This document shows positions 53,783 through 62,005 of a DNA stretch of 64,000 nucleotides, in pieces (position 1 is the stretch's first letter; each line of letters begins with the position of its first letter). Under the pieces are notes generated by a model. The model searched no databases. It saw only the letters and a list, made by a program, of their open reading frames with translations, and was not told the DNA's origin. The position numbers and the translations under genes were made by a program. Source of the stretch: Caulobacter sp. FWC2 (GTDB lineage Bacteria; Pseudomonadota; Alphaproteobacteria; Caulobacterales; Caulobacteraceae); assembly GCF_002742625.1 (NCBI RefSeq), contig NZ_PEBF01000001.1, positions 3,286,001 to 3,350,000 on the forward strand. Direction: 5' to 3'.

Positions 53783-54553
53783 TTAGCGCGCCAGCCAACC
53801 GCCATCCACGGGCAAAGTAATGCCCTGGACGTAGTCAGCGGCCGACGAGGCCAGGAACACAGCGGCGCCGCCGATGTCCTCCGGACGCCCCCAGCGGCCG
53901 GCCGGGATGCGAGCCAGAATCGAGGCGTTGCGGTCGGCGTCGGCGCGCAGGGCTTCGGTGTTGTTGGTGTCGAAATAGCCCGGCGCGATGGCGTTGACGT
54001 TGATGCCCTTGGCCGCCCACTCGTTGGCCAGGATCTTGGTCAGGCCGGCCAGGCCCGACTTGGCGGCGGTGTAAGACGGGACGCGGATGCCGCCCTGGAA
54101 CGAGAGCAGCGAGGCGATATTGATCACCTTGGCGGTCACGCCGTTCACGGGACCCTGCTTCAGCGCCTGCTTGGCGAACGCCTGGGTCAGGAAGAAGACG
54201 ACCTTCAGGTTGGTGTCCATCACCGCGTCCCAGTCGGCTTCCGAGAACTCGATCGAGTCGGCGCGACGGATGATGCCGGCGTTGTTGACCAGGATGTCGA
54301 CCTTGCCGAACGCGGCCACGGTCTCATCGACAACGCGCTGCACGGGCTCGGTCGAGCCGAAGTCGGCCTTGATCGAAAGGAACTTGCGGCCCAGGGCCTC
54401 GACGGCTTTCTGGGTCTCGGTCGGCTCACTGCGGCCCGCGGCGGCGATGTCCGCGCCGGCGGCGGCCAGGGCGACGGCGATCCCTTGCCCGATGCCGGTG
54501 TTAGCGCCAGTGACGAGCGCGACCTTGCCTTCGAGGCTGAACGGATTGGCCAT
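53783..54553 (-). CDS. kduD: 2-dehydro-3-deoxy-D-gluconate 5-dehydrogenase
   Basis: A 256-residue short-chain dehydrogenase. Cofactor site VALVTGANTGIGQGIAVALAAAGADI, NNAGI near 90, and the catalytic Ser and YxxxK as INIASLLSFQGGIRVPSYTAAKSG near 145-165. The start MANPFSLEGKVALVTGANTGIGQ is typical of KduD. It reduces 3-deoxy-D-glycero-2,5-hexodiulosonate to KDG with NAD(P)H, after KduI. Third gene of uxaC-kduI-kduD, separated from kduI by a palindromic repeat. Confidence 0.88.
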   Translation of the reverse strand: MANPFSLEGKVALVTGANTGIGQGIAVALAAAGADIAAAGRSEPTETQKAVEALGRKFLSIKADFGSTEPVQRVVDETVAAFGKVDILVNNAGIIRRADSIEFSEADWDAVMDTNLKVVFFLTQAFAKQALKQGPVNGVTAKVINIASLLSFQGGIRVPSYTAAKSGLAGLTKILANEWAAKGINVNAIAPGYFDTNNTEALRADADRNASILARIPAGRWGRPEDIGGAAVFLASSAADYVQGITLPVDGGWLAR

Positions 54554-54581
54554 GGTGCTGATTTCCTGATCCTAAATCTTG

Positions 54582-54692
54582 TCATCCCGGAAGCCTCGAA
54601 GAGGCTGTCCGGGACCCGGGGGCCGGCGCACTGCCAATGGCCCCTGGGTCCCGGGTCTACGCTTCGCTCCGCCCGGGATGACAAGCTAAGAG
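54582..54692. repeat. Palindromic repeat inside the uxaC-kduI-kduD operon
   Basis: CTTGTCATCCCGG and CCCGGGATGACAAG form the outer arms, with inner GGGACCCGGGGGCC and GGCCCCTGGGTCCC. It fills the 156-base gap between kduI and kduD, and could stabilise upstream mRNA or reduce kduD expression. Confidence 0.75.
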
Positions 54693-54709
54693 CGGATGAC
54701 CTCGCGGTC

Positions 54710-55552
54710 CTACTTCAGCTGGCAGATGTCCAGCACGTTCATGTCGGTATAGTCGAGGTTCTCGCCACCCATCGCCCAGATGAAGGTGTAGTTGGCGGTG
54801 CCCGAGCCCATGTGGATCGACCACGGCGGGCTCATCACGGCTTCCTCGTTGGCGATGACGATGTGACGCATCTCGTCCGGCTCGCCCATGTAGTGGAAGA
54901 CCCGGTCGTTCTCGCCCAGACCGAAGTAGAAATAGGCTTCCGAGCGGCGGTCGTGCAGGTGGGGCGGCATGGTGTTCCAGACGCTGCCCGGCTTCAGCAC
55001 CGTCATGCCCAGCAGCAGCTGAGCCGACTTGCAGGTCGTCGGGACGATGTACTGGTAGATCGTGCGCTCGTTGCTGGTCTCCAGCGCGCCGCGCTCCAGG
55101 GCCACGGCATCGGCGAAGGCCAGCTTCTTGGTTTCGAACGAAGCGTGAGCCGGCAGGCTGACCAGGTAGAAGCGCGCGGCGGCGCCGTCGACGCCTTCGA
55201 AGGTCACGTCCTTGGCGCCCATGGTGACGTACAGGCCGTCACGCGGAACGATCTCATAGACAACGCCGTCGACGGTGATCTTGCCGGTGGTCTCGCCCAC
55301 ATTGATCACGCCCAGTTCGCGGCGCTCCAGGAACGGGTGGCCGGCGGCCGAGGCCGGCTGGGTCTGGTCGGGCAGCTTGACGGCGGCGGTGGCCACGACG
55401 CCGCCGACGACAAAGCGTTCGGCGTGGTTGTAGGTCAGGACGATCTGGCCGTCCTGGAACAGGCCGTCCATCAGATAGCGCTCGCGCAGGTCGTCATTGC
55501 TGACCGCGAACATCATGTCCGGATGGGTGGCGTGGTAGGTCTTGGCGAACAT
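54710..55552 (-). CDS. kduI: 5-dehydro-4-deoxy-D-glucuronate isomerase
   Basis: A 280-residue cupin-fold isomerase. KduI signatures are [39 protein letters not shown], and the metal site [18 protein letters not shown] near 197-214 with two His and one Glu, followed by a final His in [18 protein letters not shown]. It converts 4-deoxy-L-threo-5-hexosulose uronate, from unsaturated pectin oligomers, to the substrate of KduD. Second gene after uxaC, 24 bases downstream. Confidence 0.93.
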   Translation of the reverse strand: MFAKTYHATHPDMMFAVSNDDLRERYLMDGLFQDGQIVLTYNHAERFVVGGVVATAAVKLPDQTQPASAAGHPFLERRELGVINVGETTGKITVDGVVYEIVPRDGLYVTMGAKDVTFEGVDGAAARFYLVSLPAHASFETKKLAFADAVALERGALETSNERTIYQYIVPTTCKSAQLLLGMTVLKPGSVWNTMPPHLHDRRSEAYFYFGLGENDRVFHYMGEPDEMRHIVIANEEAVMSPPWSIHMGSGTANYTFIWAMGGENLDYTDMNVLDICQLK

Positions 55553-55576
55553 CGGGAAGTCTCCGGAAAGGTGTTC

Positions 55577-57040
55577 TTATTCGGCGGCCGCGCGCAGCGT
55601 GGTGGGGCGAGCCCAGTCCGGACGCTGGTCGAGCTTGTAGGCCTTCTTAGGCAGGTTGTACGTCAGATCGACGATCAGCTCCTCGGCCTCGACCAGGTCC
55701 ATCCGGTGCTCGGCGACCATGCGGGCGAGGAACGAGGAGTCGACGCGACGCGCCACGTCGTGGCGGGCCGGGATCGACAGGAAGGCGCGGGTGTCGTCGT
55801 TGAAGCCGACGGTGTTGTAGAAGCCGGCGGTCTCGGTGACCTGCTCGCGGAAGCGCATCATGCCTTCCGGGCTGTCGTGGAACCACCAGGACGGACCCAG
55901 CTTCAGCACCGGATAGTGGCCGGCCAGCGGGGCCAGCTCGCGGCTGTAGACGGTCTCGTCCAGGGTGAACAGGATCACCGACAGGCGCGGATCGTTGCCC
56001 AGGCGGCCCAGCAGCGGCTTCAACGCCGAAACGTACTCGGTGCGCATCGGGATGTCGGCGCCCTTGTCGCGACCGTGCGACGCCAGCAGGCCGGCATTGT
56101 GGTTGCGGTGAGAGCCCGGGTGGATCTGCATGACCAGCCCATCGTCCAGGCTCATCTTGGCCATTTCGGTCAGCATGTGGGCGCGGAACAGCTCGGCCTT
56201 TTCAGGCGTGACGTCACCCTTCACCAGGCTCTGGAAAAGCGCCTCGGCCTCGACGTCCGACAGGTCGGCGGTGGCGGCCGTCGGGTGGCCGTGGTCGGAC
56301 GAGGTGGCGCCGGCGTCGATAAAGGCCGCCCGGCGCAGGCGGTGCGCTTCGAGGTAGCTCTTCCAGCTGTAGACGTCCTGACCCGACACCTCGGCGAAGC
56401 GTTCGAAGGCGCGCGGGCTACGCTCGTCCTCGAAGTCGATGACCGCGTCGGGACGGTAGGCGGTGATGACGTGGCCGCCCCACCCGCTCTCGCGGATGGC
56501 CTGGTGGTGCTTCAGGCTCTCGTGCGGCCCCTCGGTGGTGGCCAGGGTCTCGATGTTGAAGCGGTCGAACAGGGCGCGCGGGCGGAAGGCGTCCGTGGCG
56601 AGGGCTTCGTTGATGCGGTCGAAATAGTCGTTGGCGTTCGAGGCCTCGAGGAACTCGGTGAAGCCGAACACCTTGGAGAACACGTGGTTCAGCCAGATCC
56701 ACGACGGCGTGCCGCGGAAGAGGTGGAAGTTGCTGGCGAACAGCTTCCAGGCCGCGCGCGGATCGGTGTCCGGAACACCGGCCTTGGAACGCACCTTCAG
56801 CGCGTCGAGGCTGATGCCCTGGCTGTAGAGCATACGGTAGAGATAGTGGTCCGGCGCCAGCAGCAGGTCGGTGGCGTCCTGGAAGGGCTCGTTCGTGGCG
56901 AACCACGACGGATCGGTGTGCCCGTGCGGGCTGATGATCGGCAGGTCCTTGACCAACGCATACAGGCCACGCGCGTAAGAGCGCGTCGTGGCGTCCGCCG
57001 GAAACAGGCGATCCTCGTGGAAATTCAGCGGTCTGGGCAT
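55577..57040 (-). CDS. uxaC: Glucuronate/galacturonate isomerase
   Basis: A 487-residue amidohydrolase-fold uronate isomerase. Typical parts are LPIISPHGHTDPSWFA near 33 (metal His pair), DLLLAPDHYLYRMLYSQG, LATTEGPHESLKHHQAIRESGW near 168, GLVMQIHPGSHRNHN near 308, and FLARMVAEHRMDLVEAEELI at the end. It converts D-glucuronate to D-fructuronate and D-galacturonate to D-tagaturonate. First gene of the leftward operon with kduI and kduD, with the uronate-type operator 60 bases before it. Confidence 0.95.
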   Translation of the reverse strand: MPRPLNFHEDRLFPADATTRSYARGLYALVKDLPIISPHGHTDPSWFATNEPFQDATDLLLAPDHYLYRMLYSQGISLDALKVRSKAGVPDTDPRAAWKLFASNFHLFRGTPSWIWLNHVFSKVFGFTEFLEASNANDYFDRINEALATDAFRPRALFDRFNIETLATTEGPHESLKHHQAIRESGWGGHVITAYRPDAVIDFEDERSPRAFERFAEVSGQDVYSWKSYLEAHRLRRAAFIDAGATSSDHGHPTAATADLSDVEAEALFQSLVKGDVTPEKAELFRAHMLTEMAKMSLDDGLVMQIHPGSHRNHNAGLLASHGRDKGADIPMRTEYVSALKPLLGRLGNDPRLSVILFTLDETVYSRELAPLAGHYPVLKLGPSWWFHDSPEGMMRFREQVTETAGFYNTVGFNDDTRAFLSIPARHDVARRVDSSFLARMVAEHRMDLVEAEELIVDLTYNLPKKAYKLDQRPDWARPTTLRAAAE

Positions 57041-57099
57041 TCTACGCTTCCTCTTCCCAACGTCAGGACGGCCTCGCAGCGGGCTGTCGTGACGCGCTT

Positions 57100-57113
57100 G
57101 GTAACCGGTGTCA
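57100..57113. promoter_or_regulatory. LacI-type operator before uxaC
   Basis: GGTAACCGGTGTCA (with T before it, TGGTAACC), the same motif as at 58329 read in the other direction. It lies in the gap between the LacI gene end (57158) and the uxaC start (57040). Confidence 0.7.
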
Positions 57114-57157
57114 CGACGCGTTGCAAGAAAGGAGGCAGGCGTCGCGGCGGGTTGTCC

Positions 57158-58234
57158 TCAGGACTTCGGCGGCGCGGCCGAGGACTCCCGCAGGACAAGA
57201 TACGGGATCGTGCTGGCGGGATCACGCGCTTCGCGATTTTCCCGTCCGATCAGCTTTTCGGCGGCCATACGGCCAACCTCCCGCGTCGGGATGTGGATCG
57301 TGGTCAGCGGCGGCCACACGGCTTGGGCGATCTGGAAGTCGTCGAAGCCGACGACGGTCAGATCCTCGGGCACCCGCAGCCCCGCGCGCCGCGCCGCCTG
57401 CAGCGCGCCGGCGGCCATTTCGTCGTTGCCGCAGAAGATGGCGGTGGGACGCGGCTCCATGGCCAGCAGCGCCTCGCCGCACGCCAGGCCGGACTCGAAG
57501 GTATAGGCGCCCTGGACCACATAGTCGGGCTTCAACTCGACCCCGGCCTTCTGGAGCACATCCTCAAGCCCGCCCCTGCGTTCGTGCGAGGACCGGAAGT
57601 TGGGCAGACCGCTGATGAAGCCGATCAGCGTGTGACCCAGGTCGATCAGGTGCTGGCCCATCACCTCCCCGCCCATGCGGTCGTGACCGACGATCATGTG
57701 CTCGGGCTTGTCCAGCTCGACCGAGGCGATGCGGATATAGGCGCAGCCGATCTCGTTCAGCAGCTTGGCGACCCGCTCGTCCTCGGACACCGACGGCGGC
57801 AGCACGACGCCGAACAGCTTCTGGCGCTCCACGAAGGCGCGGATGTCGGTCAGGAAGGTCGGGCTGGCGCGGTTGCAGGGGTGAACGACCAGCTCGAAGC
57901 CCGAACCGCGCATGCCGTCCAGCAGGCCCAGCTGCATGTTGACGACATATTGCGGGTTGGGGTTGTCGTAGATCATGCCGATCAGGAACGAGCGGCGGAA
58001 CGCCAGGCCCCGCGCCTGCGGATCGGGCGCATAGCCCCACTCGGCGATCACCGCCTCGATGCGCTCGCGCGTCTCGTCACGAACGAAGGGAGACTGGTTG
58101 ATGACGCGTGAAACGGTCTTCTTGGACACCCCGGCAAGCCTGGCGATGTCGTTGATCGTGGCTCGCTTGCGACCACCCTCGACGCTGCTCTCTGGATCTT
58201 CCGGGGACGAGGAAGGCGTCTTCGAAGAGTTCAC
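57158..58234 (-). CDS. LacI-family transcriptional regulator of uronate use
   Basis: About 358 residues. Ser/Pro-rich start, then the helix-turn-helix ATINDIARLAGVSKKTVSRVINQSPFVRDETRERI with the hinge helix RGLAFRRS, and a periplasmic-binding-protein-like effector domain (YVVNMQLGLLDGMRGSGFELVV...PTAIFCGNDEMAAGAL...TVVGFDDFQIAQAVWPPLTTI). I chose GTG 58234 with GGAAA upstream; an in-frame TTG at 58297 is possible. It is divergent from uxaA across a motif copy, and followed by another before uxaC, so it is the probable reader of the shared palindrome. Likely inducer: a uronate or KDG-type intermediate. Confidence 0.88.
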   Translation of the reverse strand: MNSSKTPSSSPEDPESSVEGGRKRATINDIARLAGVSKKTVSRVINQSPFVRDETRERIEAVIAEWGYAPDPQARGLAFRRSFLIGMIYDNPNPQYVVNMQLGLLDGMRGSGFELVVHPCNRASPTFLTDIRAFVERQKLFGVVLPPSVSEDERVAKLLNEIGCAYIRIASVELDKPEHMIVGHDRMGGEVMGQHLIDLGHTLIGFISGLPNFRSSHERRGGLEDVLQKAGVELKPDYVVQGAYTFESGLACGEALLAMEPRPTAIFCGNDEMAAGALQAARRAGLRVPEDLTVVGFDDFQIAQAVWPPLTTIHIPTREVGRMAAEKLIGRENREARDPASTIPYLVLRESSAAPPKS

Positions 58235-58328
58235 GGCGTTTCCAAGCAGCTTTAAGCGTTGTCTTTTGTCATACTCTAGCCGCGCTGGCGTCGCCAACCT
58301 AGGACGAAACGCCCGCTTTTGGGGTGAC

Positions 58329-58342
58329 TGACACCGGTTACC
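58329..58342. promoter_or_regulatory. LacI-type operator between the regulator gene and uxaA
   Basis: TGACACCGGTTACC (then A). It is between the divergent LacI gene and uxaA, 95 bases from one start and 55 from the other, and could repress both. Confidence 0.7.
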
Positions 58343-58396
58343 ATGTCACTACGCACTGAAAACGACGACACGAAACTCGGCGGCGAAGACCAAACC

Positions 58397-59905
58397 ATGA
58401 CCGATACGACCCTGGCGCCTCGCGAATCGATCCACCCCGTCGACCCACGCGACCACGTGGCCACCGCCCTGCGCGACCTCGTGGCCGGCGAAGTCCTGGA
58501 CCTGCACGGCCAGACGATCACCGTGCGCGCCGATATCCCCAAGGGCCACAAGATCGCTATTCGCGATGCCAGCGCTGGCGCCGACGTCCTTAAGTACGGA
58601 TGGCCGATCGGCCGGGCCACGGCCGACATCGCCGTCGGCGACCATGTCCACGTCCACAATGTCGCGACCCGCCTGGAAGGCGTCGAGGGCTACAGCTTCG
58701 CCCCGACCGCTCCGGAGCCGCACGCCGAGCCCGCCGCTCGCACCTTCGACGGCTATCGCCGCAAGAACGGCCGAGCCGGCACCCGCAACGAGATCTGGGT
58801 GCTGTGCACCGTCGGCTGCGTCGCCAACACAGCCCGCCGCATCGCCGAGAAGGCCAACGCCCACTTCGCCGGCCGCGTCGATGGCGTCTACGCTTTCCCC
58901 CACCCGTTCGGCTGCTCGCAGCTGGGCGATGACCTGACCCACACCCGCAGCCTGATCGCCGGCCTGGCCGCCCACCCCAACGCCGGCGGCGTGCTGATCC
59001 TGGGCCTGGGCTGCGAGAACAATCAGCTGAAGGCCCTGCTGGACAGCGCGCCGGACATCGACCGCGAGCGTCTCCGCAGCTTCACGACCCAGATGGTCGA
59101 GGATGAATTCGAGGACGGTCTCGCCGCGATCGAGGCCCTGGTCGAGATCGCCGAGAAGGACAGGCGCGAGCCGATCCCGGTTTCCGAACTGATCGTCGGT
59201 CTCAAGTGCGGCGGCTCGGACGGCTTCTCGGGCGTCACCGCCAACCCGCTGGTCGGCCGCATCGCCGACAAGGTCGCCGACGCCGGCGGCACCCCGGTCC
59301 TGACCGAGATTCCGGAGGTCTTCGGGGCCGAGAACGTGCTGCTGCAGCGCGCCGCCAGCCGCGAGATCTTCGATCAGGCCGTCGGGGTGATCGACGACTT
59401 CAAGCGCTACTTCATCGACAACAACCAGCCGATCTACGAGAACCCCTCGCCCGGCAACATCGCCGGCGGCATCACCACGCTGGAGGAGAAGTCCCTGGGC
59501 GCGGTGCAGAAGGGCGGCCGGGCTCAACTGGTCGAGGTGCTGCGCTACGGCGAACGCGTCGGCCCCCACGGCCTGACCCTGCTGGAGGCTCCTGGCAATG
59601 ACGCGGTCTCGTCGACGGCCCTGACCGCCGCCGGCGCGACGGTGATTCTGTTCACCACCGGCCGCGGCACGCCGCTGGGCTTCCCGGCCCCGACGCTGAA
59701 GATCGCCTCGAACTCGGGCCTGGCCCAGCGCAAGCCCGGCTGGATCGACTTCGACGCCGGCCAGGTGCTGGAAGGTGTCTCGATGGACGACGCGGCTGAC
59801 CGACTGATGGACCTCGTGGTCGACACCGCCTCCGGCAAGGCCACCAAGGCCGAGCTGAACGGCGAACGCGAGATCGCCATCTGGAAGTCCGGCGTGACCC
59901 TCTAA
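58397..59905 (+). CDS. uxaA: Altronate dehydratase
   Basis: A 502-residue dehydratase with both parts of the UxaA family. The N-terminal SAF domain is DHVATALRDLVAGEVL...IPKGHKIAIRD, and the C-terminal part has RAGTRNEIWVLCTVGCVANTARRIA, GLGCENNQLKALL, GLKCGGSDGFSGVTANPLVG, and GAQ/ALTAAGATVILFTTGRGTPLGFPAPTLKIASN. It dehydrates D-altronate to KDG. The start is ATG 58397, since an earlier in-frame ATG at 58343 sits inside the operator. Followed by the uxuB-like gene after 86 bases. Confidence 0.93.
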   Translation: MTDTTLAPRESIHPVDPRDHVATALRDLVAGEVLDLHGQTITVRADIPKGHKIAIRDASAGADVLKYGWPIGRATADIAVGDHVHVHNVATRLEGVEGYSFAPTAPEPHAEPAARTFDGYRRKNGRAGTRNEIWVLCTVGCVANTARRIAEKANAHFAGRVDGVYAFPHPFGCSQLGDDLTHTRSLIAGLAAHPNAGGVLILGLGCENNQLKALLDSAPDIDRERLRSFTTQMVEDEFEDGLAAIEALVEIAEKDRREPIPVSELIVGLKCGGSDGFSGVTANPLVGRIADKVADAGGTPVLTEIPEVFGAENVLLQRAASREIFDQAVGVIDDFKRYFIDNNQPIYENPSPGNIAGGITTLEEKSLGAVQKGGRAQLVEVLRYGERVGPHGLTLLEAPGNDAVSSTALTAAGATVILFTTGRGTPLGFPAPTLKIASNSGLAQRKPGWIDFDAGQVLEGVSMDDAADRLMDLVVDTASGKATKAELNGEREIAIWKSGVTL

Positions 59906-59909
59906 AAAA

Positions 59910-59941
59910 TGGTCAGGCCAATTGCCAGACTTGTCAGACTA
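59910..59941 (+). promoter_or_regulatory. Two FadR/UxuR-type GntR boxes before uxuB
   Basis: TTGTCAGACTA (59931-59941) fits the FadR-subfamily consensus TNGTNNNACNA exactly. TGGTCAGGCCA (59910-59920) fits except for one base. They are spaced 21 bases, two helical turns. No GntR-type gene is in the window. Confidence 0.4.
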
Positions 59942-59991
59942 CCGCATTTAGGCAACCGACCCTTCCGTTACGAAACTCCAGGCGTGCTCCC

Positions 59992-61440
59992 TTGACGGCT
60001 TCTCCCACGACCTCCCCCGCCCTGCGTCTGAGCGCGACCAGCTATCCGGGGGCGATCCCCGGCACGGCGCTGCCGACCTATGACCGTGACAAGGTGCAGG
60101 TTGGCGTCGTCCACTTCGGCCCCGGCGCCTTCCACCGCGCCCACCAGGCCTTCTATTTCGACCAGCTTCTGACGACCGATCCGCGCTGGGGGATCTGCGC
60201 CGTCTCTCTGAAGAGCCCGGGCGTCCGCGACGCCCTGCAGCCGCAGGACGGCCTATACACCCTGGCGCAGCTGGACGCCGAGACCACCTTCCGCATTGTC
60301 GGCTCGATCGTCGAGGTGCTGGTCGCGCCGGAAGATCCGCCTTCGGTCTTCGCCCGTCTGGCGGCCCCTACCACCCGCATGGTCACCCTGACGGTGACTG
60401 AAAAGGGCTACACCCTGTCGGTCGAGGGCGGCCTCGACGAGAAGCATCCGGACATCGTCCACGACCTGGCCCATCCGCGCGAACCCAAGAGCGCCGTGGG
60501 CTACATCGTCGAAGGCCTGCGCCGCCGGTTCGCGGCCAGCCTGCCGCCCTACGCCGTCGTGGCCTGCGACAACCTCGCCGACAACGGCTGGCGTCTGAAA
60601 GCGGCCGTGGTCGCCTTCGCCGCCAAGATCGACGCCGATCTGGCCGCCTGGATCGACGCCGAGGGCAGCTTCCCGCGCACCATGGTCGACAGCATCACCC
60701 CCGCCACCGACGACACCTTGCGAGCGCGAGTCCAGACCGCCACCGGCCTGGAAGACGCCTGGCCGATCCAGCGCGAAGCCTTCACCCAGTGGGTGGTCGA
60801 GGACGTGCTTCCCGCCGACGCGCCGGACCTGTCCAGCGTCGGGGGCATCCTGACCGACGACGTGCGCGGTTTCGAGCGCGCCAAGCTGCGCCTGCTGAAC
60901 GGCGTCCACTCGACCCTGGCCTATGCCGGCATCCTGCGCGGCCACGAGACGGTGTTCGAGGCGGTCAGCGATCCGGCGCTGGAAGCCTTAGCCCGCGACC
61001 TGATGGCCAAGGACATCATCCCGACCCTGACGGCGCCGCGCGGCCTGGATCTGGCCGACTACGCCGAGGCGATCCTGGCCCGCTTCCGCAATCCCGAAAT
61101 CCGCCACTACCTGGCGCAGATCGCCTGGGACGGCACCCAGAAGCTGCCCTTCCGCATCCTGGGCACGCTGACGGAAACCCTGGAAGCCGGCCGTTCGATC
61201 GAGCGTTTGGCGATACCGCTGGCGGCCTGGATGCGCTTCATCGCCCTGCGCGCCAAGACCGGCGAGGCGATCACCGATCCGCTGGCCGACAAGCTGACCG
61301 AGATCGGCGTGGGCGTCACCGGCGACGCCAACACCGACGTGGCGGCCTTCCTGGCCTTGGACACCGTGTTCCCGGCGGCCTTGACCTCGAACCCGACCTT
61401 CGTCGCGGCGATCGAGAAGGCCTACGCCGACCTCGGCTAA
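59992..61440 (+). CDS. uxuB: Mannitol dehydrogenase-family uronate reductase (fructuronate/tagaturonate)
   Basis: A 482-residue polyol-specific long-chain dehydrogenase. It has the signature VGVVHFGPGAFHRAHQAFYFDQLL near 33, the SITPATDD block, a DNLADNGWRLK block near 189, and the Lys-containing FERAKLRLLNGVHSTLAYAG near 289 (catalytic). The family includes fructuronate reductase (UxuB), tagaturonate reductase (UxaB) and mannitol dehydrogenase. The upstream uxaA implies altronate, which would ask for tagaturonate reduction, though the sequence is more UxuB-like. The start is TTG 59992. Its end overlaps the convergent sugar transferase gene by four bases. Confidence 0.8.
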   Translation: MTASPTTSPALRLSATSYPGAIPGTALPTYDRDKVQVGVVHFGPGAFHRAHQAFYFDQLLTTDPRWGICAVSLKSPGVRDALQPQDGLYTLAQLDAETTFRIVGSIVEVLVAPEDPPSVFARLAAPTTRMVTLTVTEKGYTLSVEGGLDEKHPDIVHDLAHPREPKSAVGYIVEGLRRRFAASLPPYAVVACDNLADNGWRLKAAVVAFAAKIDADLAAWIDAEGSFPRTMVDSITPATDDTLRARVQTATGLEDAWPIQREAFTQWVVEDVLPADAPDLSSVGGILTDDVRGFERAKLRLLNGVHSTLAYAGILRGHETVFEAVSDPALEALARDLMAKDIIPTLTAPRGLDLADYAEAILARFRNPEIRHYLAQIAWDGTQKLPFRILGTLTETLEAGRSIERLAIPLAAWMRFIALRAKTGEAITDPLADKLTEIGVGVTGDANTDVAAFLALDTVFPAALTSNPTFVAAIEKAYADLG

Positions 61441-61997
61441 CGCGTAACACCTCGAGCGGTCAGCACCGGCACGACGGTGCTGACCATGATCTCCAGGTCG
61501 AACAGGAACGAGCGCCGGGCGAGATACTCGGCGTCCAGCGCCACCTTGTCCGGGATGGCCAGCTCGTCGCGGCCGTTGATCTGCGCCCAGCCGGTGACGC
61601 CGGGCCGCAGGACATCGACGCCGGCGGCCTTGCGGGCGGCGATCAGGTCGTCCTGATTGAACAGCGCCGGGCGCGGCCCGACCAGGCTCATCTGGCCCAC
61701 CAGCACGCTCCACAACTGCGGCAGCTCGTCTAGGCTGAGCTTGCGCATCAGCGGCCCCAGCGGCGTCAGCCAGCGGTCCGGGTTCTCCAGCAGATGCGTG
61801 GCGACCTCGGGCGTGTCGATCCGCATGGTCCGGAACTTGGGCATGGCGAAAAGCGCGGAGCCTCGGCCCACGCGCTGCGACCAGTAGAGCCCCGGCCCGG
61901 GCGAAGTCAGGCGCACCAGCAGCCACAACCCGGCGAGCGGCAGGGCCAGGACGATCAGGCCTAGCGCCGCCGCCGTGAAATCAAAGGCGCGCTTCAC
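61437..61997 (-). CDS. Minimal sugar-phosphate (polyprenyl) transferase
   Basis: A 186-residue phosphoglycosyl transferase of the bacterial sugar transferase family (PglC/WcaJ catalytic core). It has one N-terminal re-entrant helix (RAFDFTAAALGLIVLALPLAGLWLLVRLTSPGPGLYWSQRVG), then FAMPKFRTMRID, the catalytic DE in KLSLDELPQLWSVLVGQMSLVGPRP near 88-112, and LRPGVTGWAQINGRDEL near 130. It moves a sugar-1-phosphate onto undecaprenyl phosphate to start a polysaccharide or glycan. It lies 8 bases after the coiled-coil gene and is probably co-transcribed. Confidence 0.88.
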   Translation of the reverse strand: MKRAFDFTAAALGLIVLALPLAGLWLLVRLTSPGPGLYWSQRVGRGSALFAMPKFRTMRIDTPEVATHLLENPDRWLTPLGPLMRKLSLDELPQLWSVLVGQMSLVGPRPALFNQDDLIAARKAAGVDVLRPGVTGWAQINGRDELAIPDKVALDAEYLARRSFLFDLEIMVSTVVPVLTARGVTR

Positions 61998-62005
61998 CTT
62001 AAGGC

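Noticed and set aside
51101..58111. A 2,336-codon open frame on the + strand across ppc, kduD, kduI, uxaC and the LacI gene
   Set aside because: It is the antisense shadow of five well-supported minus-strand genes, produced by high-GC codon bias. It has no family features and crosses gene gaps and operators.
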